DNA from: Verrucomicrobiota bacterium
Lineage (GTDB): Bacteria; Verrucomicrobiota; Verrucomicrobiia; Verrucomicrobiales; Verrucomicrobiaceae
NCBI GenBank assembly: GCA_023429545.1
Contig: JAEYUU010000434.1
Location: forward strand, 1-10,284
Length of the DNA stretch: 10,284 nucleotides
Direction of reading: 5' to 3'
Below are positions 1-6,308 of the stretch, piece by piece. The translations under genes were made by a program, and so were the position numbers. The notes below the pieces were generated by a model that saw only the letters and a list, made by a program, of their open reading frames with translations, was not told the origin of the DNA and searched no databases. Numbering within the stretch: the first letter of the stretch is position 1; each line of letters begins with the position of its first letter.

Positions 1-1107
1 GGCCAGGACTGGAAGGATGAAACGGGCGCCGTCATTCCCCCGGTGTATCTCACCAGCACGTTCGAATACGGCAATCCCGGTGGCTTCGACTACACGCGCA
101 GTGGCAATCCGAATTTCCGCAATCTCCAGCAGACGCTCGCGGCGCTGGAGGGTTGCAAGCATGCGTGCGTCTTCGCCAGTGGGGTGAGCGCCATCACGGC
201 GGTTGTATCCACCTTGAAGGCGGGTGATACCGTGGTGCTGGAGGAGAATGTGTATGGCTGCACATACCGGCTCTTCGCACGCGTGTTCGAGAAGTTCGGC
301 ATCAAGACGGCGTACTTCGACCTCAGCAATGCGGCGAACTACCACCATATCACGGACCTGAAGCCGGCACTGGTGTGGATTGAGTCGCCCACGAACCCGC
401 TGCTCAAGGTGCTGGACATCGCGGCCATCTCTGAGGTGGCAAAGGAAGTGAACGCGCCCGTGGTGGTGGACAATACCTTTGCCTCCAGCTACGTGCAGCA
501 GCCCATCGCGCTGGGCGCCACCCTCTCGCTGCTGAGCACGACGAAGTACTCCAACGGCCATTCCGATGCCCTCGGGGGTGCAGTCTGCACGAATGACGAT
601 GAGTGGCAGGAGAAGATGATCTTCGCCCAGAAGGCGCTCGGTCTGCAGCCCTCTCCCTTCGATACCTGGCTCACCTCCCGCGGCATCAAGACTGAAGCCG
701 TGCGCATGGAGCGCCACGCGTCCAACGCCCTCGCCTTCGCCGGCCGTCTTGAGCACGTAAATGGCGTGAAGTGGGTGCGCTATCCCTTCCTTCTCTCCCA
801 CCCGCAGCATGAGCTTGCCACCAGGCAGATGCGCAATGGCAGTGGCATCGTGACCGCCGATCTTGGCCTGACCTTGGAGCAGACCATGGCCTTCATGGAA
901 GCCTCCCGCTACTTCACCAAGGCGGAGAGCCTCGGCGGCATCGAGAGCCTCATCTGCCATCCCGCCAGCATGACGCATGCAAGCATACCCCGCGAAGTCC
1001 GCGAATCCGTGGGCATCACCGACGGCGTCGTGCGTTTCTCCGTGGGCATCGAGCACATCGAAGATCTGTGGGCGGACGTGGAGCAGGCATTCCATCGCGC
1101 AGGCTGA
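1..1107 (+). CDS. Cys/Met metabolism PLP-dependent enzyme (cystathionine gamma-synthase / beta-lyase type), 5'-truncated
   Basis: The frame is open from base 1, so the gene starts outside the window. The visible 368 residues begin with the family's usual early GAVIPPVYLTSTF stretch, so probably only 10-20 residues are missing. Family marks are the YTRSGNP motif, the ASGVSAI stretch of the PLP phosphate cup, the aspartate of VVVDNTFASSY (visible residue 157) that pairs with the PLP ring nitrogen, the Schiff-base lysine in STTKYSNGHSDALGG (residue 182), the AESLGGIESLI motif, and the substrate-carboxylate arginine in VVRFSVGIE (residue 345). Enzymes of this fold act on cystathionine, O-acyl-homoserine or methionine in the cytosol. 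Sequence reading alone does not separate gamma-synthase, beta-lyase and gamma-lyase. Next to a second family member on the same strand, a beta-lyase or paired gamma-synthase role in homocysteine formation is likely. The common GNPT is GNPN here. Confidence 0.9.
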   Translation, partial: GQDWKDETGAVIPPVYLTSTFEYGNPGGFDYTRSGNPNFRNLQQTLAALEGCKHACVFASGVSAITAVVSTLKAGDTVVLEENVYGCTYRLFARVFEKFGIKTAYFDLSNAANYHHITDLKPALVWIESPTNPLLKVLDIAAISEVAKEVNAPVVVDNTFASSYVQQPIALGATLSLLSTTKYSNGHSDALGGAVCTNDDEWQEKMIFAQKALGLQPSPFDTWLTSRGIKTEAVRMERHASNALAFAGRLEHVNGVKWVRYPFLLSHPQHELATRQMRNGSGIVTADLGLTLEQTMAFMEASRYFTKAESLGGIESLICHPASMTHASIPREVRESVGITDGVVRFSVGIEHIEDLWADVEQAFHRAG

Positions 1108-1109
1108 AT

Positions 1110-1208
1110 GAGGTGCTGGAGGAGATCGAGCAACCCTTCTGGGACCCGTATTTCTCGCACGAGACAGAAATTCCCACCAAACTGTACAAGTACCTGGCGG
1201 GCAAGTAG
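1110..1208 (+). pseudogene. Coding-like scrap between the two PLP genes, possible C-terminal remnant or very small gene
   Basis: Starting at the last bases of the upstream gene but in another frame, about 33 codons read NEVLEEIEQPFWDPYFSHET and then EIPTKLYKYLAGK before TAG at 1206-1208. The composition looks coding: third positions are mostly G or C and second positions are rich in A and T. The only starts are GTG codons (1113 or 1068, the latter inside the upstream gene). I do not recognise the sequence. It could be the tail of a gene whose front was lost by deletion, or a tiny peptide gene coupled to the upstream stop. Chance cannot be excluded. Confidence 0.3.
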
Positions 1209-1323
1209 CGAGCCACCTGGCTCCTGTGAAATTGATTCCTGATTGTACAGGTGTCGCCACATCAGACCTATTTCCACGGCTTCCCTTGAGTCCACGGGGC
1301 TCCCGCGCTACTAAGCCCGTCCC

Positions 1324-2820
1324 GTGAGCACGCGAAACCTCCTGACCGATCCCCTCTGCAAACCCGAAGATCTCGGCTCTCCCGTACCTCCCACGCCGTA
1401 CGGCATCTCGGTGTGCCTGCCGCTCTGGGAGCATGTCGTGGGCTATGAAGAGGGCGATCAGCGCGTGGTGGAGAGGTTCAAGAGCGGCTACCCGCGCTTT
1501 TTCGTGCCGCCCGCCATTGCCGCCGTTTTCAGCGCCGCGGAGAAGGAACACGCCCGCCCGGGCGAGCGAGCGCTGGTCTTCCCCCGTCGCATCCATGCCG
1601 AGCGCTGCGCCGAGTTCGTTGAAAAGAACAACGCCGGTCCCGCTCGCGTGGCCGAGTTCGGCGAGGAGTCGTTCGGCGTCACCCTGTTCCCCGAGGCTTC
1701 GTACAAGATCGCGCGGCTTTTCTGGCGCTTCGGCGGGGAGGTGCTCAGCATCCGCCAGAGCGAGGCCGCACTCGGCACGGCGCACAACGAATACACCAGG
1801 GAGGAAGGCCATGTGGCGACCGAACTCATCAAACAGCGCCTCGCCGAAATCACCGGCCAGAAGAAGGAGGACATCTTCCTCTTCCCCTCCGGCATGGCGG
1901 CCGACTTCGCCGTGCACCGCATGCTCACCACCCTGCTGCCGGATCGCAAGACGGTGCAGCTCGACTTCCCCTATGTGGATGTGCTGAAGCTGCAGGAGCG
2001 CTTCGGCGCCGGCGCGCACTTCCTGCCCTTCGCGGACGACGGCGACTACGACAAGCTGCACACGCTGATCAAGAGCGAGCCCCTCGCGGGCATCTTCGCG
2101 GAGCTGCCCAGCAACCCGCTGCTGAAATGCGTGGACCTGCGAAAGGTCACCGAAATGCTCTTCCTGGAGGAAAAAGATGTCCCCATCATCGTGGATGACA
2201 CGATCGGCGCCAATGTGAACGTGGACGCCTTCCTCATCGCGGACGTCGTAACGACCAGTCTCACCAAGTCCTTCTCCGGCGTGGGCGATGTGCTGGCAGG
2301 CAGCGTGATCCTCAACAACGAGTCCCCCTGGCATGATGAGTTCGCTGCCTTCCTCCGTGAACACGCCGATCACGAACTCTGGCGCGGTGATGCCATCGCC
2401 CTGGAGCAGAACTCCCGTGACTATGTGGAGCGCATGAAGACCGTGAGCCGGAACAGCGTGGCGCTTTATGAATTCCTCGCCGAGCATCCCGCCGTGGAGA
2501 AGGTGTATCACTCCATCGCGGATGATAGTGGACTGTATGATCACCTGCAAAAAGCCGACGGTGGCCACGGCTGCCTGCTCTCCTTCGTGCTGAAGGATCG
2601 CGCCAGCGCCCCGCGGATATACGACGCCATGCAGTTCAGCAAAGGCCCCAGCCTCGGCACGAACTTCACCCTCGTCTGCCCCTACACTCTCCTCGCCCAC
2701 TACGACGAACTCGACTGGGCCGAACGCTGCGGCGTGGACCGCACCCTCCTTCGCGTCTCCGTGGGTCTCGAACCCAAGGAAGTCATCATTGAGCGCATGA
2801 AGCAGGCGCTGGAGGCGTGA
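1324..2820 (+). CDS. Fungal-type (Str2-like) cystathionine gamma-synthase, PLP-dependent
   Basis: This 498-residue protein joins an extra N-terminal region (about residues 1-165) to a Cys/Met-metabolism PLP fold. The N-terminus holds YGISVCLPLWEHVVGYEEGD followed by SGYPRFF. This closely resembles the start of fungal cystathionine gamma-synthases such as yeast Str2, where a SVxLPTW..VGYEEG..GYPRFF pattern is typical. The catalytic half has FPSGMAA (phosphate cup), IIVDDT (Asp291, ring nitrogen), TTSLTKSFSG (Lys315, Schiff base) and LLRVSVGLE near the end. Bacterial family members are usually about 380 residues, so the extra length is real. The start must be GTG 1324: an in-frame TAA lies at 1312-1314 and the next Met is far inside. 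The expected reaction is O-acyl-homoserine plus cysteine to cystathionine. The tandem neighbour could complete the path to homocysteine. The family call is firm; substrate is inferred. Confidence 0.88.
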   Translation: MSTRNLLTDPLCKPEDLGSPVPPTPYGISVCLPLWEHVVGYEEGDQRVVERFKSGYPRFFVPPAIAAVFSAAEKEHARPGERALVFPRRIHAERCAEFVEKNNAGPARVAEFGEESFGVTLFPEASYKIARLFWRFGGEVLSIRQSEAALGTAHNEYTREEGHVATELIKQRLAEITGQKKEDIFLFPSGMAADFAVHRMLTTLLPDRKTVQLDFPYVDVLKLQERFGAGAHFLPFADDGDYDKLHTLIKSEPLAGIFAELPSNPLLKCVDLRKVTEMLFLEEKDVPIIVDDTIGANVNVDAFLIADVVTTSLTKSFSGVGDVLAGSVILNNESPWHDEFAAFLREHADHELWRGDAIALEQNSRDYVERMKTVSRNSVALYEFLAEHPAVEKVYHSIADDSGLYDHLQKADGGHGCLLSFVLKDRASAPRIYDAMQFSKGPSLGTNFTLVCPYTLLAHYDELDWAERCGVDRTLLRVSVGLEPKEVIIERMKQALEA

Positions 2821-2836
2821 GCACCTTCAATGGTGA

Positions 2837-2934
2837 AACGCAAAGAGGCGAAGCAGTAAAAAGGAGGGGAAGCCGTGCATCGCGCTCCCGACTGCAATTT
2901 GATGGCCATCTTTTCTGCTTCGTTGCTTTGCGTT
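2837..2934. repeat. Imperfect inverted repeat in the gap between convergent genes; possible bidirectional terminator
   Basis: The left arm is 2837-2856 and the right arm 2915-2934, with 58 bases between. The outer 9 bases (AACGCAAAG / CTTTGCGTT) and the inner 8 bases (CGAAGCAG / CTGCTTCG) pair perfectly. Of the three central positions, two can form G-U pairs in the + strand RNA and one is a mismatch. Three further A-T pairs (2858-2860 with 2911-2913) follow one mismatch. The element begins 16 bases after the upstream stop and ends 4 bases before the stop codon of the convergent gene. No long T tract follows, so a classical intrinsic terminator is not proven. It may instead be a dispersed genomic repeat. 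Confidence 0.55.
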
Positions 2935-2938
2935 CTCC

Positions 2939-3334
2939 TCAATACTGCCCTGTTCGCAGCATCACCAACGTGCATGCCTCCAAGGGCTCGATCCCCTCTG
3001 CCTTCGCCGCCTCCGCGAGATTCCCGTTCTCCGCGCCCGGATTGAAGATGATGCGCTTCGGCTTCGCGGCAAGAATGTCCGCAATCAACGGCTCCGAGCG
3101 TGCTGCGCCGAGGTACATCGTCACTGTATCCACCGGTCCCGGCACTTCCGAGATCGACTTGTAGCACTTGATTCCCAGAATCTCCTCGAAGGCCGGATTC
3201 ACCGGAATGGGCTGGTGGCCGTACTCCAGCAGCATCTTCAGGGCGCGATTGGCGTAGCGTTCCTCATTGGGGGAAGCCCCCAGGACAACGACCCTCTCCG
3301 GGGCTCGCGGGGTGGATTGGGTACCTGTGCTCAT
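2939..3334 (-). CDS. CoA-binding domain protein (YccU-like, CoA_binding_2 family)
   Basis: This is a single-domain Rossmann-like protein of 131 residues from the ATG at 3334; a GTG one codon earlier is also possible. The nucleotide-binding start reads ERVVVLGASPNEERYANRAL, with the typical GASPN turn. It is followed by the YGHQPIPVNPAFEEILGIKC strand-turn region, by RIIFNPGAEN and by a closing EACTLVML segment. All are in the order and spacing usual for the small CoA-binding proteins related to the succinyl-CoA synthetase alpha domain. The physiological role of these stand-alone proteins is not well defined, although CoA or a related nucleotide is the expected ligand. It is convergent with the cystathionine gamma-synthase gene and divergent from the lipoprotein gene at 3456. 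No strong ribosome binding site is visible. Confidence 0.88.
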   Translation of the reverse strand: MSTGTQSTPRAPERVVVLGASPNEERYANRALKMLLEYGHQPIPVNPAFEEILGIKCYKSISEVPGPVDTVTMYLGAARSEPLIADILAAKPKRIIFNPGAENGNLAEAAKAEGIEPLEACTLVMLRTGQY

Positions 3335-3455
3335 CACTTAGTGTACGTCATGTCTGGCTCCGGGGCTTCCACTCCCGGGCCTCGTCAGGCGATTTTCACG
3401 AAATTGGACTGGCGGGCGACGGCACCCCTGTGCTTCTCTCTTCCCAGGCCAAATC

Positions 3456-3671
3456 ATGAAATCCCACCGTCCCCTTCTCTGCCGCGCTGCCCTCACCTTG
3501 CTCTGCCTGACCATGGCCGCCTCCTGTGCTTCTGATGAGAGCACCACCTCGCTCAATCGGAGGCTGAGGGAGAGGAACGACCGGTATCTCGAACGCCAGG
3601 AGCAGCGGAAAATGCGCGCCCGCGCCCGGCAGAAGCGCGTCGATATGTGGTTCGACCGCCTCATGCACTAG
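3456..3671 (+). CDS. Small arginine-rich predicted lipoprotein
   Basis: This 71-residue protein has a basic N-terminus, a hydrophobic stretch (LLCRAALTLLCLTM) and a lipobox-like AASC ending at Cys24, so export and lipid anchoring are likely. The -3 position is Ala instead of the preferred Leu, which weakens the lipobox slightly. The mature part of about 48 residues is strongly charged and rich in Arg and Glu (for example LNRRLRERNDRYLERQEQ), and probably forms one helix or a short coiled coil. I recognise no family. It lies 60 bases upstream of the lipoprotein hydrolase gene on the same strand, so the two may be cotranscribed. Reasons to believe it is real are the signal sequence, the lack of a competing gene on the other strand and the fit between neighbours. 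Confidence 0.6.
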   Translation: MKSHRPLLCRAALTLLCLTMAASCASDESTTSLNRRLRERNDRYLERQEQRKMRARARQKRVDMWFDRLMH

Positions 3672-3731
3672 CCTGACAAACCCGCCAGCTGCCACTGCCG
3701 GCGGCGCGAGACCTCTTCAATTTCCACCAGT

Positions 3732-4994
3732 ATGAATCGTCTCCAGAGTCTTGCAGCATCTTCAATCTGTTTCGGTCTCCTTTCCTCCTGCTCCCTGCTG
3801 GGCCTTCGCGAGCAGGTGACAAATCTGGAGGCGCACGGAGGCGTCACCCTGCAGATCGTACCACCGCCCAAGGGACCCGCACCCACCTATGCACTGGCTT
3901 GGCGGATGGAAAAGGAAAAGCGCAAGGACTCTGCGGGAGTCCAGCAAGTGCGTGAGGATGGCCTCGCATCCTTCCACCTCAGGCTTGGTGAAGTGTACCG
4001 CGTGGGCGCTTTTACGGATGAAAATGGCAACCAGAAATTCGATGCAGGCGAACCTCTCGCGGTCGTGCAGGATGTCTCCCCACGTCCGCTCTCGGATGGA
4101 GCCACGATCGCAAAGGTGCATCAGGTCACTCTGAGCCGAGAGTACGATCTGCCCAAGGGCACGGTGATTGAGCTGCCCAAGGAGAACAAGGAGCTCGGTG
4201 GCAAACTCAACATCGCCATGGGTGATGTGGCCTCCCTGAGTGAAGCCCGCTTCGCCCCGGATACTGGGGGCAGTGGATTGTGGCGTCCCCTTGATTTCCT
4301 CCGCACGAATACACTCGGCATCTACTTCACCGAGCCCTATGATCCCAAGCGTATCCCAGTGATCTTTGTCTACGGCATCGGCGGCAGCCCCCAGGACTGG
4401 CAGTACTTCATCAACAACTTCGACCGCACGAGGTACCAGCTCTGGTTTTACCACTACCCCAGCGGGATGCGACTGGGCCGGGTGTCGAATGTACTGTCGA
4501 GTGGCTTGCGCATGCTGAAACAGCGGCACGGTTTCACGAAATGTTATGTGGTGGCCCACAGCATGGGCGGTCTTGTCTCACGACCTGCCATCACTGAGGC
4601 AATCTCCGCGGAGGGAGTGAACTTCATTCCAAAATTCGTCAGCATCTCCACCCCATGGGGCGGACATAAGGCGGCAGAGTCAGGCATCCGCCACCTGAAG
4701 AAGCCCGTGCCCTCCTGGCTCGATGTGGTACCCGACAGCGACTACCTGGTGAAGATGTACAACACCCCCCTGCCCGCCGGCACCACCCACTATCTCCTCT
4801 ACGGCTCGATCAAGGGTGGCCCCTTCTACCTCAAGGGTGAAAACGATGGCGTTGTCACCGTGGAAAGCGAAACCGATCTGCGAGTAAAAGAGGCAGCAAA
4901 GTCCTGGAGGCACTTCATCCACGGGCATGTGGACATCCTCAACAACGAGGAGACACTGAAAGCGGTGCAAACCTTGTTGGATGGCGAGGGCTAG
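3732..4994 (+). CDS. Lipoprotein alpha/beta hydrolase (lipase/esterase-like)
   Basis: The 420-residue protein starts with a signal peptide and a good lipobox, LSSC, with Cys20 as the lipidation site. Residues about 35-140 look like a small beta-sandwich. They contain an acidic loop TDENGNQKFDAGE (95-107) that resembles calcium-binding or repeat loops of extracellular domains. The alpha/beta hydrolase domain covers about 205-415: strand and oxyanion region RIPVIFVYGIGGSP, nucleophile elbow VVAHSMGG (Ser277), a probable catalytic Asp372 in GENDGVV, and a probable His at 397 or 399 in HFIHGH. The pattern fits the lipase / PGAP1-like esterases, with activity at the membrane surface or in the periplasm. 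The substrate cannot be read from the sequence. The gene converges on the oxygenase gene, 56 bases away. Confidence 0.85.
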   Translation: MNRLQSLAASSICFGLLSSCSLLGLREQVTNLEAHGGVTLQIVPPPKGPAPTYALAWRMEKEKRKDSAGVQQVREDGLASFHLRLGEVYRVGAFTDENGNQKFDAGEPLAVVQDVSPRPLSDGATIAKVHQVTLSREYDLPKGTVIELPKENKELGGKLNIAMGDVASLSEARFAPDTGGSGLWRPLDFLRTNTLGIYFTEPYDPKRIPVIFVYGIGGSPQDWQYFINNFDRTRYQLWFYHYPSGMRLGRVSNVLSSGLRMLKQRHGFTKCYVVAHSMGGLVSRPAITEAISAEGVNFIPKFVSISTPWGGHKAAESGIRHLKKPVPSWLDVVPDSDYLVKMYNTPLPAGTTHYLLYGSIKGGPFYLKGENDGVVTVESETDLRVKEAAKSWRHFIHGHVDILNNEETLKAVQTLLDGEG

Positions 4995-5050
4995 AGCGCT
5001 GCCTGCCCGGAAGGGGCGGAGGAAAGCAATCCATGAGGAGTGCCCTCCAC

Positions 5051-6061
5051 TCACTTCAACACCATCTTCCTCAGCCGTGAATCCGTCTTCTTCACCGGGT
5101 ACGGGAAGGAGGGCATGAACGTTTGCGAAAAGTCGCAGCGGGTCACGGACGTGTACGCATACATCATCTGCAGGCGCGGCTTGTACGAGAGCCGGCTCCC
5201 ATAGTGGAAGCATCGGCTGGAATCAATAAAGAGCACCGTCCCCTTCGGATACGCAAATACGACCGCCTCCTTGGGATCGATCACCGAATACATCTCCTCA
5301 TCGGTCACGCGATAGCGAACACCCCGCTTCTGGTAGCCCAACGCCTTCACCGCGCGCTCCGAAACGGAGGCCGGCAGGAAATGCCACGGCCCGCACTCCA
5401 TGGTGCAGTCCTCGATAAGCACAAGCACATACACCAGAGGCGAGTCGTGCAGGTCGAGGTGATACAACTGGCTTTCAGAAAAAGCACCCGGAGGATTGGG
5501 ATCCAGATTCTGATTCGACTCCATGAAGCGGATGCCTGGTGGCCGGGTCTTCGAGAGCACCGGGATCGTCTTCAAGTAGTGGATGGCCGTCGCCAACACA
5601 TCAGGTGAAGTCACGAAGTCCAGCCACGAGGGATACTTGTTCACATCCTCATACACCATCAAGTTGCGGAAGTACGGCTGCTGCACATCCGTGTGCGCTT
5701 TCCCGGCGCGTTCACGCGCGACTTCTCCGGCTTCCTCAAGCAGGCGATCCAAACCCGGGAGCGAGAGCGAGGTGTCAATCGCCCATCCATCCTGCATCAC
5801 GAGCTTGGGCGGGTAATGCCCCGGCCCGCCATGCTCCTCCATCAGTTCGTTCAGCTTCTTGTGGTAGGCCTTCTGGTGCTTCTCCGCCCGCTCCGCATAG
5901 CGCCAGCGATTGTAGCGCTTCGCAAGGCGCATGAGGTTGTTGATGCCCCACTTCTGCATGCCCGCATCCGTGATCGCCTCCTTGCCCGGCTTGCTCAGAA
6001 GCCGATCCGTGGTCTTTGCGATTTTGTCCTTGAAGGTGGGAGGGGATGGTGGCTTGGCCAT
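5051..6061 (-). CDS. Phytanoyl-CoA dioxygenase (PhyH) family Fe(II)/2-oxoglutarate oxygenase-like protein
   Basis: This 336-residue protein has the double-stranded beta-helix iron motif: HLD (His201, Asp203) in QLYHLDLHDSPLVYVLVLIE, a distal His286 in FIDSSRCFHYGSR, and Arg290 or Arg296 as candidates for the 2-oxoglutarate carboxylate. Between them, ECGPWHFLPAS matches the GPxxxxPGSH-like region of PhyH proteins. The first 100 residues are basic and helical and carry no signal peptide, so the protein is probably cytosolic. PhyH-family members hydroxylate lipids, antibiotic intermediates or other small molecules; the substrate here is unknown. The ATG at 6061 has no Shine-Dalgarno sequence ahead of it. 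The gene is divergent from the BlaI-like repressor and shares its operator-bearing intergenic region, so regulation by that repressor is possible but unproven. Confidence 0.75.
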   Translation of the reverse strand: MAKPPSPPTFKDKIAKTTDRLLSKPGKEAITDAGMQKWGINNLMRLAKRYNRWRYAERAEKHQKAYHKKLNELMEEHGGPGHYPPKLVMQDGWAIDTSLSLPGLDRLLEEAGEVARERAGKAHTDVQQPYFRNLMVYEDVNKYPSWLDFVTSPDVLATAIHYLKTIPVLSKTRPPGIRFMESNQNLDPNPPGAFSESQLYHLDLHDSPLVYVLVLIEDCTMECGPWHFLPASVSERAVKALGYQKRGVRYRVTDEEMYSVIDPKEAVVFAYPKGTVLFIDSSRCFHYGSRLSYKPRLQMMYAYTSVTRCDFSQTFMPSFPYPVKKTDSRLRKMVLK

Positions 6062-6197
6062 GCGGAAGTGATGCTGATCTGGAACAAGGCAGGCGGAACT
6101 TCAAGCAAGGGCTCGAAGCAAAAGAGCAGAGGCCCCGTCGCCCGAGGAGGCAGGAGCGACACGAGAAGCTGCCGAGCGTGGACACGTGACGGACATC

Positions 6198-6213
6198 TAC
6201 GATTATTATCGTT
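6198..6213. promoter_or_regulatory. Operator-like dyad 1 upstream of the BlaI-type repressor gene
   Basis: TACGATTATTATCGTT has arms TACGAT and ATCGTT around a 4-base AT centre. Only the outermost pair (T/T) fails, and two further outer pairs (TC...GA) match. It is nearly identical to the second dyad 52 bp downstream. It lies 137 bp from the start codon of the divergent oxygenase gene. BlaI/MecI proteins are known to autoregulate by binding paired dyads in divergent promoters; assigning this site to the adjacent repressor is inference. Confidence 0.6.
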
Positions 6214-6249
6214 GACGCAACCCTCGAATCCTGCAATCCTCCGGTCAAT

Positions 6250-6265
6250 TACGATTAATATCGTA
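6250..6265. promoter_or_regulatory. Operator-like dyad 2 overlapping the repressor promoter
   Basis: TACGATTAATATCGTA has perfect 6-base arms around TAAT. With dyad 1 it gives a consensus TACGAT-TAWT-ATCGTW. The centres are 52 bp apart, close to five helical turns, which would place bound dimers on the same DNA face. The site ends 43 bp before the repressor ATG and overlaps a -10-like TATATT. This is the arrangement expected for autorepression. Confidence 0.68.
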
Positions 6266-6269
6266 TATT
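6264..6269 (+). promoter_or_regulatory. -10-like box for the repressor-protease operon
   Basis: TATATT differs from TATAAT at one base and sits about 40 bases before the ATG at 6309, giving a short leader. No good -35 lies 16-18 bases upstream, so the promoter may be weak or use a different sigma factor. Its overlap with dyad 2 supports control by repression. Confidence 0.35.
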
Positions 6270-6308
6270 CACTCCACCCACGGCACGAACCGCCTCATCC
6301 TTCAGACC

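Noticed and set aside
1210..1223. Short palindrome GAGCCA-CC-TGGCTC after the orphan tail, considered as a terminator
   Set aside because: The loop is too tight, the stem is short and no T tract follows.
2817..3164. A + strand reading frame of 115 codons starting at a GTGA overlap with the cystathionine gamma-synthase stop
   Set aside because: It runs antisense through the well-supported CoA-binding gene, has a low-complexity Arg/Ser sequence and shows no family motif. The GTGA overlap appears accidental.
3338..3695. Two - strand reading frames covering the small lipoprotein
   Set aside because: They have no recognisable domain or signal and mirror the Arg-rich + strand gene, whose signal peptide and lipobox are more convincing.
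4995..5050. GC-rich stem (CCTGCCC ... GGGCGGAGG) between the convergent hydrolase and oxygenase genes
   Set aside because: Only a 4-bp core plus a bulged 3-bp extension can form, and there is no T tract in either direction, so a terminator is not supported.
6212..6248. TTGACG on + (6212-6217) and TTGACC on - (6243-6248) as -35 boxes
   Set aside because: Neither has an acceptable -10 at 16-18 bases; the distance to the AT-rich dyad centres is about 32 bases.
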